Source: Serratia plymuthica NBRC 102599
Lineage (GTDB): Bacteria; Pseudomonadota; Gammaproteobacteria; Enterobacterales; Enterobacteriaceae
DNA: 64,000 nucleotides
Assembly (NCBI RefSeq): GCF_001590925.1
Contig: NZ_BCTU01000003.1
Span: 186,001 to 250,000 of the forward strand
Reading direction: 5' to 3'
The number at the start of each line of letters is the position of its first letter. Position 1 is the first letter of the stretch. Position numbers and translations under genes: made by a program. The notes beneath the pieces are model-generated. The model saw only the letters and a program-made list of their open reading frames with translations. It was not told where the DNA came from and did no database searches. Below are positions 33,922 through 45,050 of this stretch, in pieces.

Positions 33922-34353
33922 ATGATTAAGCAACGATTGAAATACGCCGAACTCTCTGCCGCCCCCTACAAAGGCCTGGTAAGTGCGCTGATGGCGCTGG
34001 AGAAAGGCGCACTGGACAAGGCGACTATCGAGCTGATGTTTATGCGCGTCTCCCAAATCAACGGCTGCGCCTTCTGCCTGGAGATGCACGGCAAGGCACT
34101 GCGCGAGAGCGGCATCAGTAACGACAAACTGGACCAACTGGCGGGCTGGCGCGTCAGCAATGCATTCAGCGAGCGCGAACGCGCGGCGCTGGAGTGGGCG
34201 GAATCCGTGACCCTAATAGCCACTACCGGCGCACCAGATAGCGCATTTGAGGCGTTGCAGGCGCACTTCAGCGACGCAGAAATTGCCGATCTGACCTTCG
34301 CCATCAGCATCATGAACGCCTTTAACCGCCTGGCCGTCAGCATGCGTCAGTAA
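33922..34353 (+). CDS. Carboxymuconolactone decarboxylase/AhpD-like protein
   Basis: A 143-residue alkylhydroperoxidase-D-like protein. INGCAFCLEMHGKALRESG carries the CxxC-x3-H motif typical of the peroxidase branch of the CMD family, unlike the CMD protein at 12801-13589. The ATG at 33922 with GAGG upstream is preferred over a TTG two codons earlier. It is divergent from the MocR regulator. A thiol-dependent antioxidant role is likely. Confidence 0.88.
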   Translation: MIKQRLKYAELSAAPYKGLVSALMALEKGALDKATIELMFMRVSQINGCAFCLEMHGKALRESGISNDKLDQLAGWRVSNAFSERERAALEWAESVTLIATTGAPDSAFEALQAHFSDAEIADLTFAISIMNAFNRLAVSMRQ

Positions 34354-34471
34354 CCAGACTGTACTTCCCCCTCTCCTTGCGAGAGGGTTCTCTCCCACCG
34401 GAATACCCTCGAAATAAATTTTACGCCCCCAGATCCAGCCCCACTGCGGCCTTAACGAAAAAATCATCAAA

Positions 34472-34520
34472 ACACCATATATAGCGTGGTTGATAAATAA
34501 AATATCAACATATAGTATCC
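34472..34520 (+). promoter_or_regulatory. Two NrdR boxes upstream of nrdHIEF
   Basis: ACACCATATATAGCGT (34472-34487) fits the NrdR palindrome well; TCAACATATAGTATCC (34505-34520) is a weaker second copy. Their starts are 33 bp apart, about three helical turns, as usual for NrdR pairs. A perfect TATAAT lies just downstream at 34538-34543, so box 2 would cover the -35 region. NrdR represses ribonucleotide reductase operons when dATP is plentiful. Confidence 0.72.
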
Positions 34521-34635
34521 AGCTTATCCGGTGTCGGTATAATTTGTCGCTGGGTAACGCCGTCAGAAACGCCGTTCAATGCTCCGTTATCTGACCTGTC
34601 CGCCTTTCCTTCACCTTAAAAGGTAAATGCGAATC

Positions 34636-34872
34636 ATGAGCATTATTATTTACAGTAAACCGGACTGTGTCCAGTGCAACGCCACCTATCGCGCCTTTGA
34701 TCGACAAGGCATTGACTACCAGGTGATCGATCTCACTCAGGATCAACAGGCGCTTAACCATGTTAAATCTCTGGGTTATCAGCAGGTTCCGGTGATTATC
34801 GCCGGTGACGATCACTGGTCAGGTTTCCGCCCCGACAAGATTGGCGCCCTGGCCCACGCCCTCGCGTCCTGA
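34636..34872 (+). CDS. nrdH: Glutaredoxin-like NrdH redoxin
   Basis: A 78-residue redoxin supplying electrons to the class Ib ribonucleotide reductase. The active site is DCVQCNA, followed by [17 protein letters not shown], the NrdH signature WSGFRP. The ATG at 34636 aligns with the E. coli start; an in-frame ATG three codons upstream is possible. It is first in nrdHIEF, eight bases before nrdI. Confidence 0.96.
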   Translation: MSIIIYSKPDCVQCNATYRAFDRQGIDYQVIDLTQDQQALNHVKSLGYQQVPVIIAGDDHWSGFRPDKIGALAHALAS

Positions 34873-34880
34873 GGCCCGCC

Positions 34881-35266
34881 ATGCACCCGTTGGTTTATTT
34901 CTCCAGCAGTTCGGAGAACACCCACAGGTTCGTTGAAAAACTGGGCTTGCCGGCGATGCGCATTCCCATCGCCGGCGCGCGCAGCAAATTGCTGATGGAA
35001 GAACCCTATATCCTGATTGTGCCCAGCTATGGCGGCGGCAGCGCCGTGGGGGCCGTGCCAATCCAGGTGATCCGTTTTCTCAACGATCCGCAGAATCGCT
35101 CATACCTGCGCGGCGTTATCGCCGCCGGGAATACCAACTTCGGCGCAGCGTACGGCATTGCCGGCGACATCATCGCCAAAAAATGTCAGGTGCCTTTTCT
35201 TTACCGCTTTGAGCTGCTCGGCACCACGCAAGACGTTGCAAACGTTCGACAGGGAGTAACCGCATT

Positions 35267-35285
<19 letters not shown>
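34881..35285 (+). CDS. nrdI: Class Ib ribonucleotide reductase flavodoxin NrdI
   Basis: A 134-residue FMN protein that delivers the oxidant for assembling the dimanganese-tyrosyl cofactor of Nrd[13 protein letters not shown] is the phosphate loop; [12 protein letters not shown] and GNTNFGAAY are family-typical flavin-binding loops. It overlaps the start of nrdE by 19 bases, as in other enterobacteria. Confidence 0.96.
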
Positions 35286-38391
<3,106 letters not shown>

Positions 38392-38435
38392 GGGGGTTGT
38401 CGCGATATCGGCCTGCAAGGGCCGGTATCGCGCTA

Positions 38436-38723
38436 TTAATGGCCCAGTTCTTTCTGGCTACGGATCGCCAGAACAAATACGGTATCAATGTCAGGAATAT
38501 ATTTGTAGAGAGCCACATATCCGCGAGCTTGCTGACCGATAATCAACTCACGCTTTCCCGCCCCAAGCCCTCTGCCAATTAACGGATTATGTTCCAGTAC
38601 CGCAATCGCCTGAATAATTTCCTGAATTCGCAGTCCGGCATCTGCAACCTCGTAATGTGTCAAATGGGCGAGAATACGCTCAATATCATCCCTGACCTCT
38701 GGCGCCAGCTCGACTTTTGTCAT
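38436..38723 (-). CDS. ParE/RelE-family toxin
   Basis: A 95-residue protein of the ParE/RelE toxin superfamily: VELAPEVRDDIERILAHL, then HNPLIGRGL and VALYKYIPDIDTVFVLAIRSQKE. Its start overlaps the stop of the upstream antitoxin gene by four bases. ParE-type members poison gyrase and RelE-type members cut mRNA; the sequence alone does not decide which applies here. The gene order, antitoxin first, is standard. It sits just after nrdF on the opposite strand. Confidence 0.85.
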   Translation of the reverse strand: MTKVELAPEVRDDIERILAHLTHYEVADAGLRIQEIIQAIAVLEHNPLIGRGLGAGKRELIIGQQARGYVALYKYIPDIDTVFVLAIRSQKELGH

Positions 38724-39010
38724 CCGCGTCCCAACTTTTTAACCGAAGGTTTGGTGGCCGCAATATCCCCCGCCACATAGTTTTCCAGATAACCACGCAT
38801 CTCCTGCCAAGAGAGGGTCTCACCGGTAGCGATAATCTTGGCGTAACGTTTTTCCGCTTCATCTTCAAAATCGCGACGCAACTCTTCGCGCTGAGTTTTC
38901 TCTGCAATTGCCTGCAGAATAAAGTTATGCGAAGTCACACCGGCTTGCTCAGCCACGGCCGCGACTCGAGCTTTAAGTTCTTCAGGTAGACGAATGGTGG
39001 TGGTTGGCAT
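38720..39010 (-). CDS. Ribbon-helix-helix antitoxin (ParD/CopG-like)
   Basis: A 96-residue antitoxin with an N-terminal ribbon-helix-helix (TTIRLPEELKARVAAVAEQAG) and a charged C-terminal helix that should wrap the toxin. GAGG spaced nine bases supports the ATG at 39010 over the ATG at 39016. It autoregulates with the toxin through the palindrome at 39041-39060. Confidence 0.87.
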   Translation of the reverse strand: MPTTTIRLPEELKARVAAVAEQAGVTSHNFILQAIAEKTQREELRRDFEDEAEKRYAKIIATGETLSWQEMRGYLENYVAGDIAATKPSVKKLGRG

Positions 39011-39040
39011 AGTCATAAACCTCAGCGCTGACAGAGCGAA

Positions 39041-39060
39041 TGTAGCTCAATTGTGCTACA
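39041..39060. promoter_or_regulatory. Probable operator of the toxin-antitoxin operon
   Basis: TGTAGC-N8-GCTACA is a perfect interrupted palindrome about 30 bases upstream of the antitoxin start. It is the expected position for RHH antitoxin binding. Confidence 0.65.
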
Positions 39061-39087
39061 TCAATAGGGGTTACTCAATAGCCTTGT

Positions 39088-39285
39088 CTATTTATTCATC
39101 TCCGCACGCAGCCGGAGGCGTTGCCAGATGGCGCGTTTCTCCTCGTCGTTGGCGGTTGGCCAGGCGGCGATTTCATCCAGCGTGCGCCAACAGCCCCGAC
39201 ACCACTGCTTATCGGCATCGATCCGACAAAGGGCGATGCAGGGCGAGCGAACGCCGTCGTCCCCTGAGTTATTGTTACCCGCCAT
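39088..39285 (-). CDS. DUF1289 protein
   Basis: A 65-residue protein with the DUF1289 pattern: SPCIALCRID and WCRGCWRTLDEI, four Cys in C-x3-C...C-x2-C spacing, probably a small metal site. The start at 39285 follows GGGGG; nine further in-frame residues upstream are rejected. Function is unknown; homologues are widespread in Proteobacteria. Confidence 0.82.
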   Translation of the reverse strand: MAGNNNSGDDGVRSPCIALCRIDADKQWCRGCWRTLDEIAAWPTANDEEKRAIWQRLRLRAEMNK

Positions 39286-39357
39286 AAAACACCCCCTAAA
39301 TTTGCCCGCCACAGGATACCCGATCCGGCAACGGGAAACCGCGAACTTTGCGCAGGA

Positions 39358-40098
39358 TCAGATGATGCCGCCGTTGGCGCGCAGGGTTTGACCATTGACC
39401 CAACTGCCGTCGGCACCGGCCAGGAAAGATACCGCTGCGGCGATATCCTGCGGTTGGCCCAGGCGTTCCAGCGGCGCCATCTGCGCCAGACGCTCGATCA
39501 GATCCGGCGTTTTGCCATCCAGGAACAAGCTGGTGGCGGTCGGCCCAGGCGCAATCGCATTGACGGTAATGTTGCGGCCGCGCAGCTCTTTCGCCAATAC
39601 GCTGGTCAGCGCTTCGACGGCGGCTTTGCTGGCGGCATACATGCCGTAACCCGGCTGCAATAACCCCACCACGCTGGATGAAAAGTTAATGATGCGCCCA
39701 TTGTCACGCAAACGCCTTGCCGCTTCGCGCAGTGTGTTGAAGGTGCCTTTCAGGTTGATGTCGATAAGGCGATCGGCGTCGGCATCGCTCATTTCCGCCA
39801 CAGGTGCCAGAGCAATCACTCCGGCGTTATTCACCAGGATATCGACGCCGCCGAAAGCTTGTTCGGCGCGGTCAAACAGTTGGGCGACAGCGGCTGCATC
39901 GCTGACGTCGGCTTTGGCGCTCAATGCACGGCCGCCGTTTTGTTCAATTTTACGTACCAGCTCATCCGCCAATGCCTGGTTGCCCGAGTAGTTGACGATT
40001 ACGGTAAAGCCGTCAGCGGCAAGGCGCTCGGCAATGGCGGCACCAATGCCGCGAGAGGCCCCGGTCACAATGGCGATTTGCGGGTTGCTGTCGTTCAT
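39358..40098 (-). CDS. Short-chain dehydrogenase/reductase
   Basis: A 246-residue SDR with the Rossmann motif VTGASRGIGAAIA, NNAG, catalytic Ser in NFSSSVVG, and YAASKAAVEAL (Tyr and Lys). AGATGAGAAGATG lies around the ATG at 40098; an 18-residue extension upstream is rejected. It is divergent from a LysR gene at 40222, which probably controls it. The substrate is unknown. Confidence 0.92.
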   Translation of the reverse strand: MNDSNPQIAIVTGASRGIGAAIAERLAADGFTVIVNYSGNQALADELVRKIEQNGGRALSAKADVSDAAAVAQLFDRAEQAFGGVDILVNNAGVIALAPVAEMSDADADRLIDINLKGTFNTLREAARRLRDNGRIINFSSSVVGLLQPGYGMYAASKAAVEALTSVLAKELRGRNITVNAIAPGPTATSLFLDGKTPDLIERLAQMAPLERLGQPQDIAAAVSFLAGADGSWVNGQTLRANGGII

Positions 40099-40221
40099 CT
40101 TCTCATCCTCTTCGGGTAAACGTCGGCAGGCTTGCCGGCGTGGAGTGATCATGCACCTTTCGCACCAGCGAATAATTACCTAAAATTCGTTATCACTATC
40201 CGAAGTAAACGAACAATAACG

Positions 40222-41115
40222 ATGGACAGAATTGATGCCATGCGCCTGTTCACCCGCGTGGTGGAACAGCGCAGTTTTACTCAAGCCGCACAGGATATGA
40301 ACCTGCCGCGTTCGACGGTGACCGATGCCATCAAACAGCTGGAGGCGCGGTTACAGGTGCGACTGCTACAGCGCACCACGCGCCATGTCAGCCCGACGCT
40401 GGATGGCGAAGCCTACTATCAGCGTTGCCTGACCATTCTGGCGGATATCGAAGATGCCGAGATGGCGTTTGCCGGCGCCAAGCCGCGCGGGCTGTTGCGC
40501 ATCGACGTGCATGGCACGCTGGCTCGGCACTTTCTGCTGCCGGGCCTGCCCGATTTTTTGGCACAGTACCCGGATATCGAATTTTACATGAGCGAAGGCG
40601 ACAGACTGGTGGATCCGGTGCGGGAAGGCATCGACTGCGTGGTGCGTGTCGGCAAGTTGAAAGACAGCGATATGGCGGCGCGCCGCTTGGGGGAGCTGGA
40701 AGAAATCACCTGTGCCGCGCCGGAATACCTGCGGCGCTTCGGTACGCCGTTGAGCCTTGATCAACTTCAGGGGCACCGCATGGTCGGGTTCCGCTCCTCG
40801 GCTACCGGCGCGGTGATGCCGCTGGAGTTTAACGTCAACGGCCTGCCGCAGCAGGTGACATTGCCCAGTACGGTGTCGGTCAGTGCGGCGGAAAGCCTGG
40901 TCGCGGCGGCGCGCATGGGGCTGGGCATTATTCAGGTGCCGCGTTATCACCTGCTTGACGATTTGGCCAACGGCAGCCTGCTGCCGCTGCTGCCGCAATG
41001 CCCCTCCACACCGATGCCGGTTTCGCTGCTCTACCCGCGCAACCGTCAACTGTCGCCACGGGTGAGGGTCTTTATCGACTGGTTCAGCAAGGTTTTTGCC
41101 GCACACAATCAATAA
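40222..41115 (+). CDS. LysR-family regulator
   Basis: A 297-residue LysR regulator beginning MDRIDAMRLFTRVVEQRSF, with the HTH AAQDMNLPRSTVTDAIKQLE. The effector domain shows the LRIDVHGTLARHFLLPGL pattern of the CrgA/AaeR-like branch. The ATG at 40222 is used; a longer upstream frame crosses the divergent promoter. It probably regulates the SDR gene. Confidence 0.9.
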   Translation: MDRIDAMRLFTRVVEQRSFTQAAQDMNLPRSTVTDAIKQLEARLQVRLLQRTTRHVSPTLDGEAYYQRCLTILADIEDAEMAFAGAKPRGLLRIDVHGTLARHFLLPGLPDFLAQYPDIEFYMSEGDRLVDPVREGIDCVVRVGKLKDSDMAARRLGELEEITCAAPEYLRRFGTPLSLDQLQGHRMVGFRSSATGAVMPLEFNVNGLPQQVTLPSTVSVSAAESLVAAARMGLGIIQVPRYHLLDDLANGSLLPLLPQCPSTPMPVSLLYPRNRQLSPRVRVFIDWFSKVFAAHNQ

Positions 41116-41142
41116 CAAGCCGCCTGTTCGGCGGCCTGCGAT

Positions 41143-42087
41143 CTACAAGGCGCCGTAATCCAGCGGCACCCAGCTGTAGCCTTCCCCCTGCTTGTTCAGG
41201 TAACCCAGCCCAGGGAACGACAGGTGTGCGGCTCCGACCAGCTCACTTTGTCGGGCGCTGTCGCCAAACACCCGCAGTCGTTGCGCGACCGCCGCTTTGG
41301 CGTCACTGTCGAAACTGATCGCCACCTGCGGATGGGCAAACTGTACTGCGGCCACGTGGATCAAATCGCCCATCAACAGCAGTTTTTTACCCTGGCTGGT
41401 TACCTGATAAACGCTATGACCCGGCGTATGGCCGTGGGTGGCAAACGCGGCAATGCCCGGCGACAGCTCGCCGTCGTTGCTGAAGGGTTTGAAATGCCCG
41501 GCGGCCTGATAAGGCTTGATCGCCGCTATCGCGTTTTCAAAACTGGCCTTATCTTCCGCCTTCGCTTGTTGCAGGTGTTTTTCGCTCAGCCAAAAATCGA
41601 CATCCTGCTGCGAAGCGCGCACTAAGGCATTAGGGAAACGCGCGCGGCCGTTTTCCGTCAGCCCGCCCAAATGATCCGGATGCATATGGGTCAGATAAAT
41701 TTCATCTATCTGTTCCGGCTGGTAGCCTGCCGCCCGAAGATGAGCCACCAGTTGATCCAGGCCGTCACCCAACAGCTTACCGGCTCCGGCGTCGATCATG
41801 ACAAGCTTGCTGCCGGTGTTGATCAGATAGGCGTTGACCGAGGTGACCACCGGCAGGCTCTGATGATGTTCAGCCAGGCCCTCGGCAATTTGTTGTGGCG
41901 TGCTGTTGAGCAGCAGTTTATCCACCGGCAGACGGATCACGCCGTCGGACAAGGCCGTAACTTCATAACTGCCCAGCATGATGCGATAAAAACCCGGTGA
42001 AGGCGTTTTTACCTGCGGTGCAGCGGCCGTAGCCTGCAACGCCATAACCGCCAATGCCGCACCTAACAGATAACGTTTCCAGAACAT
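41143..42087 (-). CDS. Exported metallo-beta-lactamase-fold hydrolase
   Basis: A 314-residue periplasmic enzyme. A signal peptide (LLGAALAVMALQATA) precedes the MBL motif THMHPDHLGGL. THGHTPGHSVYQV and a late GAAHLSFPGLG supply the other metal ligands. Such proteins include lactonases and arylsulfatase-like hydrolases. Whether it acts on beta-lactams or lactones cannot be told from the sequence. It stands between the LysR gene and the patatin, convergent with the former. Confidence 0.88.
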   Translation of the reverse strand: MFWKRYLLGAALAVMALQATAAAPQVKTPSPGFYRIMLGSYEVTALSDGVIRLPVDKLLLNSTPQQIAEGLAEHHQSLPVVTSVNAYLINTGSKLVMIDAGAGKLLGDGLDQLVAHLRAAGYQPEQIDEIYLTHMHPDHLGGLTENGRARFPNALVRASQQDVDFWLSEKHLQQAKAEDKASFENAIAAIKPYQAAGHFKPFSNDGELSPGIAAFATHGHTPGHSVYQVTSQGKKLLLMGDLIHVAAVQFAHPQVAISFDSDAKAAVAQRLRVFGDSARQSELVGAAHLSFPGLGYLNKQGEGYSWVPLDYGAL

Positions 42088-42297
42088 GATGACTCCTTGT
42101 GTGATTAGACAGCGGTAAGTATTACCCCATAACCGCCGATGCGCCTACACAACAAATAAATTTAAATTATATCATTAAAAAAAACATATTTAATTTGAAT
42201 ACTTTTGTCTGAAACGCCACACAACCCCAATCAATATTTAATAAAACGCGAATCCGTTATTTTCTTTACTCACCCAAACAACGAGTAAGGAATTATT

Positions 42298-43269
42298 ATG
42301 AAATATCAATTTGAAAATCTGGTGTTTGAAGGCGGCGGCGTAAAAGGTATCGCTTATGGCGGCGTTTTGGATCTGCTGGAAGCCAAAGGCATTATGCCGC
42401 AGATCAAAAAAACCTCCGGGGCTTCGGCCGGTGCAATCGCCGCACTGCTGGTGGGCCTGGGCTGCAGCGCCGCTGAGGTCACAAAAATTCTGTCCGACAT
42501 GGATTTCAAGAAATTCCTCGATTATAACGGCGGGTTTTTTGGCTCTATCTACGATGCGCATCGCCTGTTTAATCAATATGGCATTGCCCCTGGCGATTAT
42601 TTTTATTCTTGGTCGCGTAATATTATCAAGCGATATACCGGAAATGCGGATATTACTTTTGAGAAATTTGAAGCATTGAAAGAAACGAAAGGATTTAAAT
42701 CCCTCTACTTTATCGGCTCCAATTTAAACAGCGGGCTGCGCGAGGTGTATTCCCACCAAACAACGCCGCGCATGAAGGTGGCAGATGGATTGCGGATCTC
42801 CATGTCATTCCCCTTTGCCTTTGTCGCTAAAAACAATCAGCTGGGCGATCTGTGTATCGATGGCGGCACCATCGATAATTATCCGGTACGGATGTTCGAT
42901 TACGACTTCACCGCATCGCCGCCCTATATCGATGTCACCACGCAACAGATCAATACCCGAACCCTGGGTATTCGTCTGGACTCCGCCAACGAAATCGCAC
43001 AGGCGGCAGGCCAATCGGTCAATAAAACCGCCATCAATAACCTGTGCGATTTCACCCTGGCGGTGGTCAACACCCTGCTGGATATTCAGACCAAGGTGCA
43101 TCTGGACAGCGATGACTGGAAGCGGACCGTTTACGTAGACACCCTTGACGTCGGCACGCTGGATTTCGCCATCAGCGAAGCCAAAAAGCGCGCACTGATT
43201 GAATCCGGCCGTCAGGGTGTAGAACGCTATTTCGCCTGGTATGACGCGGCCGTCAAACAGGCGGCGTAA
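42298..43269 (+). CDS. Patatin-like phospholipase
   Basis: A 323-residue cytoplasmic-type patatin lipase. The oxyanion hole is FEGGGVKGIAYGG, the nucleophile Ser is in GASAGAIAAL (GxSxG), and the catalytic Asp is in DGGTIDNYP. It has no signal peptide. Upstream DNA is AT-rich, and the first third of the gene has lower GC than its neighbours. No CD-NTase or other defence partner is adjacent, so it is not a CBASS effector by context. A role in lipid turnover or an exported toxin remains open. Confidence 0.9.
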   Translation: MKYQFENLVFEGGGVKGIAYGGVLDLLEAKGIMPQIKKTSGASAGAIAALLVGLGCSAAEVTKILSDMDFKKFLDYNGGFFGSIYDAHRLFNQYGIAPGDYFYSWSRNIIKRYTGNADITFEKFEALKETKGFKSLYFIGSNLNSGLREVYSHQTTPRMKVADGLRISMSFPFAFVAKNNQLGDLCIDGGTIDNYPVRMFDYDFTASPPYIDVTTQQINTRTLGIRLDSANEIAQAAGQSVNKTAINNLCDFTLAVVNTLLDIQTKVHLDSDDWKRTVYVDTLDVGTLDFAISEAKKRALIESGRQGVERYFAWYDAAVKQAA

Positions 43270-43310
43270 CCGGTAATCCCCCGCCCGCTCGGCCTGAACG
43301 CCGAACGGGC

Positions 43311-43336
43311 AAAAAAAATCCCCGCGGGGGCGGGGA
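43311..43336 (-). terminator. Terminator of the 2-hydroxycarboxylate symporter gene
   Basis: On the minus strand CCCCGCCCCCGCGGGG is followed by an eight-base T-run, about 35 bases after the symporter stop. Confidence 0.75.
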
Positions 43337-43368
43337 AAGGCAAAGAAATGCTAAGGTCTTATTAGTTG

Positions 43369-44724
43369 TTATGAGAAAAATTTCGCCAGTACCAGCAGGG
43401 AGAGCGAGACGTTAATCGCACCGCCGATACGGGTGGCAATCTGGGCGAACGGCATCAACGACATGCGGTTGCCGGCGGTAAGAATAGCGACATCACCGGT
43501 GCCGCCCTGCCCGCTCTGACAGCAGGAGACAATCGCCACATCAATGGGATGCATACCAATTTTCTTGCCGACGAAGAAGCCGGTCGCCACCAGCGCGCAG
43601 ACGGTACTGACAATCACCACCAGGTTCTGAAGGGTGAAGGCGTTCACCAACTCCTGCCACGGGGTGATTGCCACGCCAACGGCAAACAGGATCGGGTAGG
43701 TCACTGCGGTGCGGAAGAACTTATATACCACCTGTGAACCTTCCTGAATGCGTGGCGACACGCCATGCGCCAGCTTCACCGCCACGGCGGCAAACAGCAT
43801 GCCGACCGGCGCGGGCAGGCCAATCATGCGGTGCAGCAACATCCCCACCATGTACAGCAAAATAGCCAACAACGCACCGCAGGCCAGGGTGCTGACGTCT
43901 ACCTTGCCGCTGATTTTATCCACGGCGGACATGTCGCTGTCACCTTGTTTGCTTGGCATCAGGCTGCCTTCGCCAGTCAGATGCGGATAGCGTTTGCCGA
44001 GTTGGTTGAGCAAGCCGGCAAGGATAATGGCGGTCAGGCTACCGAGCATGACGATCGGCAGAATGCGGCCCAGCGCCACGCCCTGCTCCATATGCAGGAT
44101 CGCCGCGTACCCCATCGACAGCGGTATCGCGCCTTCGCCGACGCCACCGGCCATGATCGGCAGGATCAGGAAGAAGAAGATCTGGAAGGGTTCAAGCCCA
44201 AGCGCCATGCCGACCGCCATCCCCACCAGCATGCCGACAATCTCACCGCACAGCATGGGCGCGAAGATCCGCAGGAAACCCTGAATCAGCACCTGACGGT
44301 TCATGCTCATAATGCTGCCGACGATAATGCAGCAGATATAGAGATAAAGAATATTGGTCGACTTATAGAATTTGGTGGTCGATTCCACCACCACGTCCGG
44401 CAGCAGACCATAATGCACCAATGCGGAAGGGATAAAGGTGGCGCAGATCGCCGCCGCCCCCATTTTGCCGATCAGCGGCAGACGTTTACCAAACTCGCCG
44501 CAGGCAAAGCCAAAGAAAGCCAGCGTGGCGACCATCACCACGATATCGCTCGGTAATTTTCCTTCCAGGCAATCCAGTAAAATAAGTACGCCGGCCAGAA
44601 TAAAGAACGGTAACGGAATAATCCCTACTTTGTAATTGTCCAGTATGTGCCACCATTTTTCTCTCAGCGGTATTTCAGCCGTTTTGTCTTTGGCGACGAG
44701 GTAAGAATCATCTGTTGTGCTCAT
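43369..44724 (-). CDS. 2-hydroxycarboxylate:cation symporter (CitS/MaeN/CimH family)
   Basis: A 451-residue inner-membrane transporter of the 2-HCT family, which imports malate or citrate with Na+ or H+. The two re-entrant loop motifs are visible as MAGGVGEGAIPLS and SGQGGTGDVAI, with the C-terminal AGNRMSLMPFAQIATRIGG. It is closer in these motifs to MaeN/CimH than to Klebsiella CitS, as far as I can judge. It is divergent from a CitAB-type two-component system. No citrate lyase genes are nearby, so aerobic or malate use is plausible. Confidence 0.88.
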   Translation of the reverse strand: MSTTDDSYLVAKDKTAEIPLREKWWHILDNYKVGIIPLPFFILAGVLILLDCLEGKLPSDIVVMVATLAFFGFACGEFGKRLPLIGKMGAAAICATFIPSALVHYGLLPDVVVESTTKFYKSTNILYLYICCIIVGSIMSMNRQVLIQGFLRIFAPMLCGEIVGMLVGMAVGMALGLEPFQIFFFLILPIMAGGVGEGAIPLSMGYAAILHMEQGVALGRILPIVMLGSLTAIILAGLLNQLGKRYPHLTGEGSLMPSKQGDSDMSAVDKISGKVDVSTLACGALLAILLYMVGMLLHRMIGLPAPVGMLFAAVAVKLAHGVSPRIQEGSQVVYKFFRTAVTYPILFAVGVAITPWQELVNAFTLQNLVVIVSTVCALVATGFFVGKKIGMHPIDVAIVSCCQSGQGGTGDVAILTAGNRMSLMPFAQIATRIGGAINVSLSLLVLAKFFS

Positions 44725-45050
44725 AATCTGGCCTCTTATTAGTTTGTTCAGCCATCATAGAGAAATGCACGGTTTAACTGCTGTGATTTTGTTCAAAATA
44801 AAAAAGGGTTTTTAATGGTGGTTATGGTTTCTATGGCGTTAATTGTAGTTATGTAAAATCAGTCATGGTTTTAATGGTGTTAATGTTATTTTTTATTTAA
44901 AACTTATCCGTTTTATCGCAGCCATTGAATAACGATGCCCGGTAAGCATAATCCCGTGTCTGCGATCACAACTTGATCGGACGCAATATTACATTAACCG
45001 CGACTCATGATAGGGTAAGCGCTCAGGAACTCTCACGGTGAACCCCGGCC
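44725..45050. promoter_or_regulatory. Divergent control region with direct repeats
   Basis: An AT-rich 326-bp gap between the symporter and sensor kinase genes. TTTTAATGGTG occurs exactly at 44810-44820 and 44869-44879, 59 bp apart. GGTTATGGTTT and GGTGTTAATG variants lie between and after. This suits repeated binding of the CitB-type regulator encoded downstream. Promoters for both directions should lie here. Confidence 0.5.

Noticed and set aside
42298-43269. Patatin as a CBASS (CapV-type) effector
   Set aside because: No CD-NTase, ubiquitin-like or other signalling gene is adjacent; neighbours are an MBL hydrolase and a transporter.
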